Shown: positions 15,007 through 23,645 of the stretch, in pieces
Layout: each line of letters opens with the position of its first letter
Numbering within the stretch: the first letter of the stretch is position 1
Origin: CAZJQD01 sp964548165 [NCBI: uncultured bacterium]
GTDB lineage: Bacteria > UBA8481
NCBI GenBank assembly: GCA_964548165.1
Contig: CAZJQD010000031.1
Location: forward strand, 15,953 to 43,455
Reading direction: 5' to 3'
DNA length: 27,503 nucleotides
The notes under the pieces: generated by a model
What the model was told of the DNA's origin: nothing
Databases searched by the model: none
Seen by the model: only the letters and a program-made list of their open reading frames with translations
Position numbers and translations under genes: made by a program

Positions 15007-15492
15007 TCAGCCGGCCAGCTCGGCCGTGCCGCCGGCCTGCTGGATCGCCGCCTTGGCGGCCTCGGAGAAGGCATGGGCCTTCACGGTGAGCTTATGGCTG
15101 AGGACGCCCTTGCCGAGCACCTTGACCGGGTAGCGGCCGTCGATGAGCCCGGCGGCCTTGAGAACGGCCGGGTCCACGATCGAACCGGCGGGGAAGTTGT
15201 TGAGGGTTCCCAGGTTGATCGGCGTGTATTCCACCCGGAAGGGCGAATGAAATCCGACCTTCGGGAGGCGACGGACGAGCGGAATCTGGCCGCCTTCGAA
15301 CGTCTGGCCCTTGTAGCTGGAACCGCGACCGCGCGAGCTCTGGCCCTTCTGGCCGACGGCGGAGGTCTTGCCCCAGCCCGAGCCGACGCCGCGGCCGACG
15401 CGCTGGCGGCCGAACTTCGAGCCGCGCTTGGGAGCCAGGTCGCTGAGGGACAGCATCTTCTTTCCGGACTTCTCGGTCGTCTTCTCGCTCAT
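15007..15492 (-). CDS. rplO: 50S ribosomal protein L15
   Basis: The 161-residue protein shows the glycine/arginine-rich N-terminal part typical of L15 (LAPKRGSKFGRQRVGRGVGSGWGKTS, SSRGRG), the GGQIPLVRRLPKVGF block and a C-terminal globular part ending AIQQAGGTAEL. L15 is a late-assembling 50S protein. The N-terminus has about 12 extra lysine-rich residues. The ATG at 15492 overlaps the rpsE stop (ATGA). In most bacteria rpmD (L30) lies between these two genes; here it is missing. Confidence 0.97.
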   Translation of the reverse strand: MSEKTTEKSGKKMLSLSDLAPKRGSKFGRQRVGRGVGSGWGKTSAVGQKGQSSRGRGSSYKGQTFEGGQIPLVRRLPKVGFHSPFRVEYTPINLGTLNNFPAGSIVDPAVLKAAGLIDGRYPVKVLGKGVLSHKLTVKAHAFSEAAKAAIQQAGGTAELAG

Positions 15493-16031
15493 CGCGCCTT
15501 GAGCTCCTCGACCGACTTGCCGCGCAGAGCGGCAACTTGCTCGGTCGTGCGAAGGGCCAGGAGACCCTTCAAGGTCGCGCGGGCGATGTTGAGCTTCGAG
15601 TGGGAGCCGAGGGACTTCGAGAGCAGGTTGGTGATTCCCGCGCACTCGGCGATCGCGCGGACGATGCCGCCCGCGATGACGCCCGTGCCCTCGGACGCCG
15701 GACGCATCAGCACCCGGGCGGCCTTGAACTCGCCGTAGACCTCGTGCGGAATGGTCGTCTTCCGGCGAGGAACCGGGTACATCCGGCGCTTCGCATCGAG
15801 AACGGCCTTCTGAATGGCGCCCATCACCTCGTTCGACTTCCCGAGGCCCAGGCCCACGAGTCCCTTGCCGTCACCGATGGCGACCATGGCGCGGAACGAG
15901 AACCTCCGTCCGCCCTTGACCACCTTCGCGACGCGCGCGATATCGAGAACCTTCTCGATGAACTCGGGCGGTTCCGTGTTCCGCTGGCCGCCGCGCGGCC
16001 TCCGGTCCCGATCGTTCCTCTCGTTCGCCAT
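15489..16031 (-). CDS. rpsE: 30S ribosomal protein S5
   Basis: The 180-residue protein has a basic, disordered N-terminus (RNDRDRRPRGGQR) and then the double-stranded RNA-binding part EKVLDIARVAKVVKGGRRFSF. AIGDGKGLVGLGLGKSNEV and the C-terminal domain with ASEGTGVIAGGIVRAIAECAGI, SLGSHSKLNIARATLKGL follow. S5 takes part in mRNA entry and accuracy of decoding. The ATG at 16031 lies 4 nt after rplR; an 18-codon upstream extension inside rplR is rejected. Confidence 0.98.
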   Translation of the reverse strand: MANERNDRDRRPRGGQRNTEPPEFIEKVLDIARVAKVVKGGRRFSFRAMVAIGDGKGLVGLGLGKSNEVMGAIQKAVLDAKRRMYPVPRRKTTIPHEVYGEFKAARVLMRPASEGTGVIAGGIVRAIAECAGITNLLSKSLGSHSKLNIARATLKGLLALRTTEQVAALRGKSVEELKAR

Positions 16032-16035
16032 TCCT

Positions 16036-16398
16036 CTAGAACTCCAGTCCGCCCTCGCGGGCGCCGTCGGCCACGGCCTTGACACGACCGTGGTATTGGC
16101 GACCGCCCCTGTCGAAGACGGCCTTGGTGATGCCCTTCGTCTTCGCCAGTGCTGCCACCGCCTGGCCCGCCCAGCGAGCCTTCTCGGTTTTCGTCTTTCC
16201 CTCGACCGCCTTCACGGCGGTAGAGACCGCCGCCAGCGTGCGGCCGGCTTCGTCGTCGATGAGCTGAACGTGAACGTGCTTCACGCTGCGAGCCACCGAC
16301 AGGCGCGGGCGAGCCGCCGTGCCCGATACCTTCTTGCGAATGCGGCCGCGGCGACGCTCCTGCCTGAGACGATTGTTGTCTTTCTCCCGGGTAATCAC
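16036..16398 (-). CDS. rplR: 50S ribosomal protein L18
   Basis: The 120-residue protein has RIRKKVSGTAARPRLSVARS (about 19-38), the strand KHVHVQLIDDEAGRTLAAVST, a helical middle and the C-terminal KAVFDRGGRQYHGRVKAVADGAREGGLEF, the standard end of L18. L18 binds 5S rRNA with L5. It starts with GTG (16396-16398), which overlaps the rplF stop as GTGA. Confidence 0.97.
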   Translation of the reverse strand: MITREKDNNRLRQERRRGRIRKKVSGTAARPRLSVARSVKHVHVQLIDDEAGRTLAAVSTAVKAVEGKTKTEKARWAGQAVAALAKTKGITKAVFDRGGRQYHGRVKAVADGAREGGLEF

Positions 16399-16934
16399 TT
16401 GCCCGCCGCCTTTCCGGCCTTGCGCCGGATCTTCTCGCCCTCGTAGCGCATGCCCTTGCCCTTGTACGGTTCCGGCGGACGGTAGCGCCGCAGTTCGGCG
16501 GCGACCTGTCCGACGGCCTCGATGTCACAACCCGAGACCACGAGCTTGGTGGGCTCCGGCGTCTCGACGGTCACGCCGGCGCGGACCTTGTACTCGATCG
16601 GGTGAGAGAACCCGAGAGAGAGCGTGACCTGCCCCTTGCCGGCCTGCGCGCGGTAACCGACGCCCTCCAGGACCATCACCTTCGTGAAGCCCTGGGACAC
16701 GCCCTGGACCATGTTGGCCAGGTGTGCGCGCGTGGACCCGTGCATGATCGCCGCTGTCTTGCCGCCGCCGACGCGCTCCACCAGCATCGTGTCGCCCTCC
16801 TGGCGGATGGCAACACCGTGCGCCACGGGGCGCGTGAGCGTTCCCTTGGGACCCTTGGCCGTCACGTTCCCGCCGGCGACCGTGACGGTCACTCCCTTGG
16901 GAACAGCTACCGGCCTCTTGCCGACCTTGGACAT
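16395..16934 (-). CDS. rplF: 50S ribosomal protein L6
   Basis: The 179-residue protein begins MSKVGKRPVAVPKGV and has the two related L6 domains: VTAKGPKGTLTRPV in the first, and the central LANMVQGVSQGFTKVMVLEGVGYRAQ followed by LSLGFSHPIEY in the second. Near the C-terminus PPEPYKGKGMRYEGEKIRRKAGK is diagnostic. L6 sits near the factor-binding site of the 50S subunit. It follows rpsH after a single base. Confidence 0.98.
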   Translation of the reverse strand: MSKVGKRPVAVPKGVTVTVAGGNVTAKGPKGTLTRPVAHGVAIRQEGDTMLVERVGGGKTAAIMHGSTRAHLANMVQGVSQGFTKVMVLEGVGYRAQAGKGQVTLSLGFSHPIEYKVRAGVTVETPEPTKLVVSGCDIEAVGQVAAELRRYRPPEPYKGKGMRYEGEKIRRKAGKAAGK

Positions 16935-16935
16935 C

Positions 16936-17334
16936 TCACCAAACCTCGCAGAGAACTTCGCCGCCGAGACGCGCCTGGCGCGCCTGGCGATCGGTCATCA
17001 AACCCTTGGACGTCGAGACGATCGAGATGCCCAGGCCGCCCAGGACGGGCCGCAGGCTCTCCGACTCCACGTACACGCGCCGCGACGGCTTCGAAACCCT
17101 CTGGAGCCGGGTGAAGACCGGCTTCTTCTCGGCGTCATACTTCAGCGTGACCTTCAGCACCTTCTGGGGCTTGTCCTTCACGACCTTGACGTTGGCCAGG
17201 TAGCCCTCGTCGCGGAGCAACTCGACGAGCTTGAGAAGCAGCGTGGATCCGCGAACCTCGAGCGACTGGTGCCTCGCGCGGGCCGCGTTTCGGATGCGCG
17301 TCAGAAAATCGCCAATCGTATCATGCGTGGCCAT
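16936..17334 (-). CDS. rpsH: 30S ribosomal protein S8
   Basis: The 132-residue protein starts MATHDTIGDFLTRIRNAARA and ends with the S8 signature ISIVSTSKGLMTDRQARQARLGGEVLCEVW. S8 binds the central domain of 16S rRNA and in E. coli represses its spc operon by binding mRNA. The start at 17334 is preceded by AGGGAGAA on the minus strand. A 58-nt gap before it contains a perfect 7-bp GC hairpin. An upstream in-frame extension of 16 codons crosses that hairpin and is rejected. Confidence 0.97.
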   Translation of the reverse strand: MATHDTIGDFLTRIRNAARARHQSLEVRGSTLLLKLVELLRDEGYLANVKVVKDKPQKVLKVTLKYDAEKKPVFTRLQRVSKPSRRVYVESESLRPVLGGLGISIVSTSKGLMTDRQARQARLGGEVLCEVW

Positions 17335-17360
17335 CAGCGGTTCTCCCTGTAAGCGATCGC

Positions 17361-17379
17361 GGCCGGCAGGAGGCCGGCC
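17361..17379 (-). other. GC hairpin in the rpsN-rpsH intercistronic gap
   Basis: GGCCGGC (17361-17367) can pair perfectly with GCCGGCC (17373-17379) around a 5-nt loop, so the minus-strand transcript would form a stable hairpin 26 nt before the rpsH start. There is no T run, so it is not a standard terminator. It might affect processing or translation of rpsH; that is a guess. Confidence 0.4.
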
Positions 17380-17392
17380 CAAACCTGTTCGG

Positions 17393-17578
17393 TCACCATG
17401 ACGCCTTCACCACGCCCGGGAGCTCGCCGCGGTGCGCGAGCATGCGGAAGCAGAGCCGGCACATGCGGAAACGACGCAGGAACGCGCGCGACCGGCCGCA
17501 GAGCGGACAGCGGTTCTTGGCCCTCACCGCGAACTTGGGCTTGCGAGCCGCCTTCACCTTCATGCAAAGCCGCGCCAT
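17393..17578 (-). CDS. rpsN: 30S ribosomal protein S14, zinc-binding type
   Basis: The 61-residue protein is the short type Z form. It starts [21 protein letters not shown] and has two zinc-binding pairs, CPLC (24-27) and CRLC (40-43), then [19 protein letters not shown]14 binds the 30S head. The alternative long, cysteine-free form is not present here. GGGGAG on the minus strand, 8 nt before the ATG at 17578, is a good ribosome binding site. Confidence 0.98.
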   Translation of the reverse strand: MARLCMKVKAARKPKFAVRAKNRCPLCGRSRAFLRRFRMCRLCFRMLAHRGELPGVVKASW

Positions 17579-17630
17579 TAGCGGGACTCCCCGCGCCGTG
17601 CGCCTGTCATTGTCTGGCTCATGAGCCCCG

Positions 17631-18182
17631 TCACCTCTTCCTGAACGGCATGCCCAAGAGGGCAAGCAACTCGCGCGCATCCGCATCGTTGGCGGCGGTC
17701 GTCACGAACGTAACGTCCATCCCGCGCGTCTTGTCAATCGTGTCGAAATTGATCTCCGGGAAGATGATCTGTTCCTTCACCCCGAAGGTGTAGTTCCCCC
17801 GCTTGTCGAAGCCGCTGTTCGGCACGCCGCGGAAATCGCGGACGCGCGGCAGGGCGACGCCGATGAGACGCTCGAGGAACTCGTACATGATCCGGCCACG
17901 GAGCGTGACCTTGCAGCCGATGGCCTGGCCCTCGCGGAGCTTGAAGTTCGCTTCGCTGCGGCGAGCGCGGCAGATCTTGGGCTGCTGGCCCGAGATGATC
18001 CGCAGGTCCTCGACGGCGCGATCCAGCGCCTTGGCGTCACCGGTGGCGGAGCCGACGCCCATGTTGATCACGATCTTGTTGATCTTCGGGACGGCCATGA
18101 CCGACTTCACGCCCAGCTTTTCCTTCAGCGCGACGCGGACGGTCTTGAGGTAGTGGTCTTCGAGACGGGCGCGGACGGTCAT
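17631..18182 (-). CDS. rplE: 50S ribosomal protein L5
   Basis: The 183-residue protein contains [19 protein letters not shown] (about 29-47), the [31 protein letters not shown] region, [10 protein letters not shown], and the C-terminal [15 protein letters not shown] plus [20 protein letters not shown]5 binds 5S rRNA and touches the P-site tRNA and S13. The start at 18182 overlaps the rplX stop as ATGA; the next gene, rpsN, begins after a 52-nt gap. Confidence 0.98.
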   Translation of the reverse strand: MTVRARLEDHYLKTVRVALKEKLGVKSVMAVPKINKIVINMGVGSATGDAKALDRAVEDLRIISGQQPKICRARRSEANFKLREGQAIGCKVTLRGRIMYEFLERLIGVALPRVRDFRGVPNSGFDKRGNYTFGVKEQIIFPEINFDTIDKTRGMDVTFVTTAANDADARELLALLGMPFRKR

Positions 18183-18496
18183 GACTCGACCACCTTGCCG
18201 CTGCCCCGGGCCACGCGCTTCTTGGCGCCGCCGACGACCGCGAACCCGACGCGCACCGGCGTCTTGGTCTCGGGATCGATCGCGGCGATATTCGAGATGT
18301 GCAGCATCGCCTCTCGCTCCACCATTCCCCCCTGCGGGTTCTTGGGGTTCGGACGGGTCGCGCGCTTGATCATGTTCACGCCCTCCACGATGACGCGATT
18401 GCGCTCGTGATCGATCCGGAGGATCTTTCCGCTCTTGCCCTTCTCCCGCCCCGCGATCGCGATGACGGTCATCCCCTTCTTGAACTTGCAGGCCAT
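18179..18496 (-). CDS. rplX: 50S ribosomal protein L24
   Basis: The 105-residue protein starts with the KOW motif ([24 protein letters not shown], about 5-28), followed by [26 protein letters not shown] and a C-terminal part with [21 protein letters not shown]24 is one of the two assembly initiators of the 50S subunit. Its start shares one base with the rplN stop (TAATG), and its stop overlaps rplE. Confidence 0.98.
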   Translation of the reverse strand: MACKFKKGMTVIAIAGREKGKSGKILRIDHERNRVIVEGVNMIKRATRPNPKNPQGGMVEREAMLHISNIAAIDPETKTPVRVGFAVVGGAKKRVARGSGKVVES

Positions 18497-18864
18497 TACA
18501 GCACCTCCGGGGCGAGCGAAATGATCTTCATGAAATTCTTATCGCGCAGCTCGCGAGCCACCGGCCCGAAGATGCGCGTGCCGCGCGGCTCGTTGTCCTT
18601 GTTGATGATCACGACGGCGTTGTCGTCGAAGCGGATGTAGGAGCCGTCGCTGCGGCGCGAGCGATGCACCGTTCGCACCACCACGGCCTTGACGACCTCG
18701 CCCTTCTTGACCTGGCCGTCGGGAATAGCCGCCTTAACGGTGGCCACGACGATATCGCCGATCCCGCTGTAGCGACGGAACGACCCGGCCAGGGTGCGGA
18801 TGACCAGCACTTCCTTGGCCCCGGAATTGTCCGCCACGACGAGCCGGCTCTCCTTCTGGATCAT
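18496..18864 (-). CDS. rplN: 50S ribosomal protein L14
   Basis: The 122-residue protein begins [20 protein letters not shown] and has the L14 signatures [78 protein letters not shown]14 lies at the subunit interface and is the docking site of the silencing factor RsfS. It overlaps rpsQ by 4 nt (ATGA). Confidence 0.98.
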   Translation of the reverse strand: MIQKESRLVVADNSGAKEVLVIRTLAGSFRRYSGIGDIVVATVKAAIPDGQVKKGEVVKAVVVRTVHRSRRSDGSYIRFDDNAVVIINKDNEPRGTRIFGPVARELRDKNFMKIISLAPEVL

Positions 18865-19190
18865 GACGACGCTCCCTGGAGCGCCTGCTCCAGCGCCGCA
18901 GGCTCCGCGCCGAGAACGCGCGCCCGCGTGACGATCTCCACGAGCCTCCAGCGCTTGCGCTTGGAAAGCGGGCGGCTCTCGATGATGCGCACGGTGTCCC
19001 CGGGGCGCGCCTCGTTCTTCTCGTCGTGCGCCATGACGCGCTTCGTCGACTTCACGTACTTGCGATACAGGCGCTCGGGGCGCGGCGTCACGATCTCGAC
19101 CGTGATGGACTTGGCCATCCCCGCGGTCTTGACCGTTCCCACGAACTCCTTGCGTCCCTTGGTCGCCGTTCGGCTTGGTTCCGCGCTCAC
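18861..19190 (-). CDS. rpsQ: 30S ribosomal protein S17
   Basis: The 109-residue OB-fold protein has the S17 core [40 protein letters not shown] and the signature [24 protein letters not shown]. It is about 20 residues longer than E. coli S17, with an added tail ([20 protein letters not shown]) and a short N-terminal extension. It starts with GTG (19188-19190), overlapping the rpmC stop as GTGA. Confidence 0.96.
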   Translation of the reverse strand: MSAEPSRTATKGRKEFVGTVKTAGMAKSITVEIVTPRPERLYRKYVKSTKRVMAHDEKNEARPGDTVRIIESRPLSKRKRWRLVEIVTRARVLGAEPAALEQALQGASS

Positions 19191-19390
19191 TTCGTCTTCT
19201 CCCTCATCACCGTCAGGATGCGAGCCTTCTCGCGGCGCAACTGCTGCATTCGCGAGGGCTTCTCCAGGCGGGCCACGGCCCTCTGGAACCTGAGGTTCAT
19301 AAGCTCCTGGTCCCGTTCCTGCACCATGAGCTGCAACTCCTTGGCATTCTTGGACCGCAGGTCAGCGGCCTTCAACTTGGTCGTCGCCAT
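19187..19390 (-). CDS. rpmC: 50S ribosomal protein L29
   Basis: The 67-residue protein is predicted as two long helices typical of L29: [34 protein letters not shown], then the conserved [20 protein letters not shown]29 lies by the peptide exit tunnel near L23, where trigger factor and SRP dock. It starts 4 nt after rplP. Confidence 0.97.
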   Translation of the reverse strand: MATTKLKAADLRSKNAKELQLMVQERDQELMNLRFQRAVARLEKPSRMQQLRREKARILTVMREKTK

Positions 19391-19394
19391 CGCG

Positions 19395-19805
19395 TTACGC
19401 CTCCCGGAACAGCAGCTTCGTCTTCAGAGGAAGCTTGTCCTTCGCCAGTTCCAGCGCCGCGACGGCGATGGAACGCTCGACGCCGCCCAGCTCGAAGAGG
19501 ATGCGGCCCGGGCGCACGACGGCCACCCAGCCCTCCGGGTTGCCCTTGCCCTTGCCCATGCGGGTCTCGGCCGGCTTCTTCGTGTACGGCTTGTCCGGGA
19601 AGATGCGGATCCAGACCCTGCCGCCGCGCTTGATGTGGCGCGTCATTGCAATGCGCGCCGCCTCGATCTGGCGGCTCGTCACCCAGGCCGGTTCCATCGC
19701 CTGGATACCGCAATCGCCGAACGCGATGTCGACGGCTCGGGTCTCGACGCCGTTACGGCGTCCCCGGTGCGTCTTGCGGTGCTTGACTCTCTTGGGCATC
19801 AACAT
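19395..19805 (-). CDS. rplP: 50S ribosomal protein L16
   Basis: The 136-residue protein begins [19 protein letters not shown], which fixes the start at 19805 rather than the ATG two codons later. Further signatures are [44 protein letters not shown] and [25 protein letters not shown]16 organises the A-site and peptidyl transferase region. It is spaced 16 nt from rpsC. Confidence 0.98.
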   Translation of the reverse strand: MLMPKRVKHRKTHRGRRNGVETRAVDIAFGDCGIQAMEPAWVTSRQIEAARIAMTRHIKRGGRVWIRIFPDKPYTKKPAETRMGKGKGNPEGWVAVVRPGRILFELGGVERSIAVAALELAKDKLPLKTKLLFREA

Positions 19806-19821
19806 GATGTCGTCTCCAGCC

Positions 19822-20526
19822 TCATCCTTCCGTCTGTGTCACGATCTCGGAACGCTTCTCGATATCGCGCACGATTCCGGCCACGCGCGCCTTGCCCTTG
19901 GGCAGGATCTCCTGCGTGAATATCCAGACCTTCACGCCGATGCGGCCATAGGACGTGGCGATGTGCGCCAGCCCGTAATCGATGTCCGCGCGGAGCGTGT
20001 GCAGGGGCACACGGCCCTCGCGATACCACTCGGTGCGCGCGATCTCGTTGCCGCCGAGGCGGCCCGAGCACTGGATCTTGATGCCCTCGACCTTCGCACG
20101 CTTCGCGTCGGTCACGGCCTTGCGCATCGCGCGGCGGAACGCCACGCGCTTCTGCAACTGCGCTCCCACGGCCTCGGCCACCAGCTGGGCGTCCGAGGAC
20201 GGGTTCTTGATCTCGTGCGTGTTGATGTCGACCTTCTTCGGGGTCAGCTTCTGCAGGTGCTCGCGGAGCTCGTTGATCTTCTCGCCCTTGCGGCCGATGA
20301 CGATTCCTGGCCGCGCGCTGTGGATGTTGATCACCACGCGCTGGGGCGTGCGGTCGATCTCGACCTTCGACACCATCGCGTGCGAGAGGTAGTTCTTCAC
20401 GAAGTTCCGGAGCTTGATGTCCTCGTGCACGTATTCCTGGTACTTGCCCTTCTTCGCGAACCAGCGGCCCATCCACGGCTTGATGATCCCGAGGCGAAGT
20501 CCAATCGGATGTATTTTCTGTCCCAT
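19822..20526 (-). CDS. rpsC: 30S ribosomal protein S3
   Basis: The 234-residue protein begins [14 protein letters not shown] and has a type II KH domain with the GxxG loop GRKG (78-81) in [13 protein letters not shown]. The C-terminal S3 domain shows [30 protein letters not shown] and [13 protein letters not shown]3 lines the mRNA entry tunnel and acts in the ribosomal helicase. It follows rplV after 2 nt. Confidence 0.98.
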   Translation of the reverse strand: MGQKIHPIGLRLGIIKPWMGRWFAKKGKYQEYVHEDIKLRNFVKNYLSHAMVSKVEIDRTPQRVVINIHSARPGIVIGRKGEKINELREHLQKLTPKKVDINTHEIKNPSSDAQLVAEAVGAQLQKRVAFRRAMRKAVTDAKRAKVEGIKIQCSGRLGGNEIARTEWYREGRVPLHTLRADIDYGLAHIATSYGRIGVKVWIFTQEILPKGKARVAGIVRDIEKRSEIVTQTEG

Positions 20527-20528
20527 CG

Positions 20529-20906
20529 TTATCCTCTCTTCTTCGCTGCAGGCCTGGCCGTCGGCTCGGCGAGCACGACGGTGATGTGAGCCGTGCGCTT
20601 GCGGATGCGGCCCGAGCGGCCCATCGACATCGGGCGGAAGCGCTTGAGCATCGGGCCGCCGTCGACGGTGAGCGTCTGGATCACAAAGCGATCCGGGTTC
20701 ACGCGCAGGTTCTTCTGCTTGTCCATCTCGACGGCGTTCGCGCGCGCGGAGCGCACGACGTCCGCCAGGATTGCCGACGCGCCCTTGGGGGTCAGCGCCA
20801 GGATGTCCAGGGCCTCGAGCACGTTCTTGCCGCGGATCATGTCGGCCACCAGGCGCGTGCGGCGCGGCGAGATGCGCGTGTAGCGGGCGGTCGCGGAGAA
20901 CTCCAT
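20529..20906 (-). CDS. rplV: 50S ribosomal protein L22
   Basis: The 125-residue protein has the L22 core [25 protein letters not shown], then [16 protein letters not shown] and the beta-hairpin arm that lines the exit tunnel, with [32 protein letters not shown]. The C-terminus has a short basic tail. It starts 2 nt after rpsS. Confidence 0.98.
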   Translation of the reverse strand: MEFSATARYTRISPRRTRLVADMIRGKNVLEALDILALTPKGASAILADVVRSARANAVEMDKQKNLRVNPDRFVIQTLTVDGGPMLKRFRPMSMGRSGRIRKRTAHITVVLAEPTARPAAKKRG

Positions 20907-20908
20907 GA

Positions 20909-21199
20909 CTACCTCACCCCCGCCTTCTTGTCGCCCGTTTCCTTCTTGCCGCCGTGAGCCTTGAACGTGCGGGTGGGAGCAAACTCGCCCATCTTGTGGC
21001 CCACCATGTTCTCGGTGACGTACACGCTCTGGAACTTCTTCCCGTTGTGCACGCCGAACGTGTGGCCCACGAACTCCGGCGGGATGGTGGAACGGCGCGC
21101 CCAGGTCTTGATGATCGCCTTCTTCTGCGGATCCATGCCCTCCACCTTGCCCTGGAGCTTGGCGTCCACGTACGGGCCCTTCTTGATCGAGCGTGCCAC
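20909..21199 (-). CDS. rpsS: 30S ribosomal protein S19
   Basis: The 96-residue protein reads [15 protein letters not shown] at the start, then [50 protein letters not shown], and a basic tail. It is a head protein of the 30S subunit that forms a complex with S13. The start codon is GTG (21197-21199), one nucleotide after the rplB stop. Confidence 0.98.
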   Translation of the reverse strand: MARSIKKGPYVDAKLQGKVEGMDPQKKAIIKTWARRSTIPPEFVGHTFGVHNGKKFQSVYVTENMVGHKMGEFAPTRTFKAHGGKKETGDKKAGVR

Positions 21200-21200
21200 T

Positions 21201-22028
21201 CTACTTCCTCCGCTTCACGATGTACCGGTTCGACGCCTTCTTCTTCGAGCGCGTCTTGTAGCCCTTCGAGGGCGTGCCCCACGGGGATACCGGGTGGGGA
21301 TTGCCCTGCGGCGACTTGCCTTCGCCGCCGCCGTGCGGGTGATCCACCGGGTTCATGACCACGCCGCGGTTGTGAGGCTTGCGGCCAAGCCAGCGCGAGC
21401 GCCCGGCCTTGCCGATCGAGAGGTTCTCGTGTTCCTCGTTGCCAACCGAGCCGATGACGGCGCGGCACTTGTCATGCACCTTGCGAACCTCGCCTGACGG
21501 CAGGCGAAGCGTCGCGAAACCGCCCTCGCGGGCGATCAGCTGGACCGCGGCGCCGGCCGAACGGGCCATCACCGCGCCGCGCCCCGCCACGAGCTCGATG
21601 GCATGGACGGTCGTGCCCATGGGGATTCCCGAGAGCGGGAGGCAGTTGCCCACGCGGATCGGGGAACCGGGACCGGATTGCACGGCGTCGCCAACCTTGA
21701 GGTCCTTCGGCGCCACGATGTAGCGCTTGTCGCCGTCGGCATACACGACAAGCGCGATGCGCGCGCTGCGGTTCGGATCGTATTCCAGGGCCGAGACGCG
21801 GCCCGGGACGCCATCCTTGTCGCGGCGGAAATCGATCTCGCGGTAGAGCTTCTTGTGGCCGCCGCCGATGAAGCGCGCGGTGACCCGGCCGGTGTTGTTG
21901 CGCCCGCCGCTCTTCATGAGCCCGCTCGTCAGCCGCTTCTCCGGCTTCTTCGCGCTCAGCTCCGAGAAATCCTCCACCGACATCTGCCGGCGGCCGGGGG
22001 TAATGGGCTTGAATGTCTTCAGTGCCAT
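21201..22028 (-). CDS. rplB: 50S ribosomal protein L2
   Basis: The 275-residue protein has the complete L2 pattern: [21 protein letters not shown] at the start, [22 protein letters not shown], the middle with [11 protein letters not shown], and the C-terminal [18 protein letters not shown], whose first histidine (about residue 230) matches E. coli His229 near the peptidyl transferase centre. The end [20 protein letters not shown] is canonical. It is 9 nt after rplW. Confidence 0.98.
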   Translation of the reverse strand: MALKTFKPITPGRRQMSVEDFSELSAKKPEKRLTSGLMKSGGRNNTGRVTARFIGGGHKKLYREIDFRRDKDGVPGRVSALEYDPNRSARIALVVYADGDKRYIVAPKDLKVGDAVQSGPGSPIRVGNCLPLSGIPMGTTVHAIELVAGRGAVMARSAGAAVQLIAREGGFATLRLPSGEVRKVHDKCRAVIGSVGNEEHENLSIGKAGRSRWLGRKPHNRGVVMNPVDHPHGGGEGKSPQGNPHPVSPWGTPSKGYKTRSKKKASNRYIVKRRK

Positions 22029-22037
22029 GGTCTGCCT

Positions 22038-22352
22038 CTATATCCCGTCAAAGAAGGAGATCTTCTGATCCGGCGCGAGCGTCACGATCGCGCGCTTGGT
22101 GTCCGAACGCCACCCGCCCTGGATGCGGCGGCGGCGAAACTTGCCCTTGCGATTCTGAGTGCGGACCACGGCCACCTTCACGGAGAACGCCGCCTCGACC
22201 GCCTTCTTGATCTCGTCCTTGCCCGCGGACGTGTCCACCAGGAAGGTATAGGTGCGGCCCGCGGGGTTCTCCGCCCAGCCACGCCGCGCCTTCTCCGTGT
22301 TGACCGGCTCGCGGATGATGCTGTACGCCTTGCTGATCGCGCTCGACATCAT
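22038..22352 (-). CDS. rplW: 50S ribosomal protein L23
   Basis: The roughly 104-residue protein shows AYSIIREPVNTEKA at the N-terminus (L23 signature), YTFLVDTSAGKDEIKKAVEAAFSVKVAVVRT, and RRRIQGGWRSDTKRAIVTLAPDQKISFFDGI. L23 is the trigger-factor and SRP docking protein at the exit tunnel. Two start codons are next to each other (ATGATG, 22352-22347); the first overlaps the rplD stop by 4 nt, the second by 1. The frame stays open far upstream inside rplD, but that part resembles no protein. Confidence 0.95.
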   Translation of the reverse strand: MMSSAISKAYSIIREPVNTEKARRGWAENPAGRTYTFLVDTSAGKDEIKKAVEAAFSVKVAVVRTQNRKGKFRRRRIQGGWRSDTKRAIVTLAPDQKISFFDGI

Positions 22353-23014
22353 GCCTTCTCCCCGGCCGCGGTCGCCGCGGCCGCCGTCGCCTTCAAGGCG
22401 TCGATGGCGCCGGAGGTGAAGACCACCAGGTCGGCCAGCATGATCGCGCGGACCGAGAGACTGCGGACGCTGCGATGCGCCGCGGACTTGAGGTTCCTGA
22501 CCGAACGCACCAGGGTCTCCTCGCCGCCCGCGTGAACGAAGAGCGGGCGCTTCGTGCCGGCAAATCCCTTCTTCAGGAAGCCGGCGACCGTCGCGGTCTT
22601 GGGAGCATCGAGGGACTTGGGGTCGAGCCCGATGATCCGGGACTCGCCGAGCCGGGCCGTCAAGGCGCCGGCAAGCGCCGCGCGCTTCTCCTGCTTGTTC
22701 ACCTTCACCGAGTAATCGCGCGGGTGCGGGCCCCACACGACGCCGCCGTGGCGCCAGATCGGTGACCGCGTCGAGCCGTGGCGGGCACGCCCCGTGCCCT
22801 TCTGCTTCCAGGGCTTCTTGCCGCCGCCCGAGACCTCGGCGCGCGTCTTCGTGGAATGCGTGCCCTGGCGGGCCGCCGCTTCCTCGGCCACGACCGCGCT
22901 GTGGATCAGGTGAGGCCGGACCGGGGCTGCAAAGAGCGCCTCCGGAAGATCCGCCTGACCCGCCTTGGCGCCGTCCAGCTTGAAGATGTTGATCGTCGTG
23001 CTTGCCGTGGTCAT
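22349..23014 (-). CDS. rplD: 50S ribosomal protein L4
   Basis: The 221-residue protein contains HLIHSAVVAEEAAARQGTHSTKTRAEVSGGGKKPWKQKGTGRARHGSTRSPIWRHGGVVWGPHPRDY, the extended tunnel loop, and a C-terminal globular domain ending in an alanine-rich tail. In E. coli L4 also represses the S10 operon; whether that holds here cannot be seen, because the operon leader is not in the window. It overlaps rplC and rplW by 4 nt each. Confidence 0.97.
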   Translation of the reverse strand: MTTASTTINIFKLDGAKAGQADLPEALFAAPVRPHLIHSAVVAEEAAARQGTHSTKTRAEVSGGGKKPWKQKGTGRARHGSTRSPIWRHGGVVWGPHPRDYSVKVNKQEKRAALAGALTARLGESRIIGLDPKSLDAPKTATVAGFLKKGFAGTKRPLFVHAGGEETLVRSVRNLKSAAHRSVRSLSVRAIMLADLVVFTSGAIDALKATAAAATAAGEKA

Positions 23015-23637
23015 GCGCGCACCCGCCTGCGGATCGTTACGATCGCGCCCTTGGCCCCGGGAACCGCGCCGCGAATCAGGAGAATATTCTTCTCCCCGTC
23101 GACGCGCTCCACGTTCAGGTTCTGCACCGTCACGCGGTTGCCGCCCATGCGCCCCGGCATCTTGAGGCCCGGGAAGACGCGCGACGGATCCGCGGATGAG
23201 CCGATGGATCCCGGACGGCGATGGAAGTTCGATCCATGAGACTCGCGGCCGCCGGCGAAATTATGCCGGCGCACCACGCCCTGGAAGCCCTTGCCCTTGG
23301 ATACGCCAATCACGTCGACGGGTTCGCCCGGCTTGAAGATCGACGCCTTGACCTCGTCGCCGATCTTGAAATCGTCCACCTCGTCCGTCTTCACCTCGCG
23401 GATGACCCGCATCGGCGCGACGCCCTCGGGGAACTGCCCGCGTTCCGGCTTGTTCACGTGCTTGTCTTTCACCGGGCTGAATCCCAGGTTCACCGCGTTG
23501 TAGCCGTCGCGCGCCACGAGGCGCTTTCCGACCACCACGCAAGGACCCGCCTCGATGACCGTAACAGGGACAATGTGCCCCTCGGCATTGTAGACCTGCG
23601 TCATACCGACCTTGCGGCCGATGATCTCGTCTAACAT
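23011..23637 (-). CDS. rplC: 50S ribosomal protein L3
   Basis: The 208-residue protein begins MLDEIIGRKVGMTQVYN and has the conserved VIGVSKGKGFQGVVRRHNFAGGRESHGSNFHRRPGSIGS and KMPGRMGGNRVTVQNLNVERVD blocks, which form the loop reaching towards the peptidyl transferase centre. L3 is an early assembly protein. The ATG at 23637 is chosen; the frame continues open into rpsJ without similarity. The gap to rpsJ is 8 nt. Confidence 0.98.
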   Translation of the reverse strand: MLDEIIGRKVGMTQVYNAEGHIVPVTVIEAGPCVVVGKRLVARDGYNAVNLGFSPVKDKHVNKPERGQFPEGVAPMRVIREVKTDEVDDFKIGDEVKASIFKPGEPVDVIGVSKGKGFQGVVRRHNFAGGRESHGSNFHRRPGSIGSSADPSRVFPGLKMPGRMGGNRVTVQNLNVERVDGEKNILLIRGAVPGAKGAIVTIRRRVRA

Positions 23638-23645
23638 CTCGTCCC

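Noticed and set aside
13719-15089. A long open frame antisense to secY (about 456 codons, very rich in Arg, Asp, Glu and Gly).
   Set aside because: High-G+C genes routinely leave the opposite strand open; composition is that of a mirror frame and secY is certain on the other strand.
22353-22736. Long N-terminal extension of L23 overlapping rplD.
   Set aside because: The extension resembles no protein and lies entirely within rplD; L23 has a normal start at 22352 or 22349.
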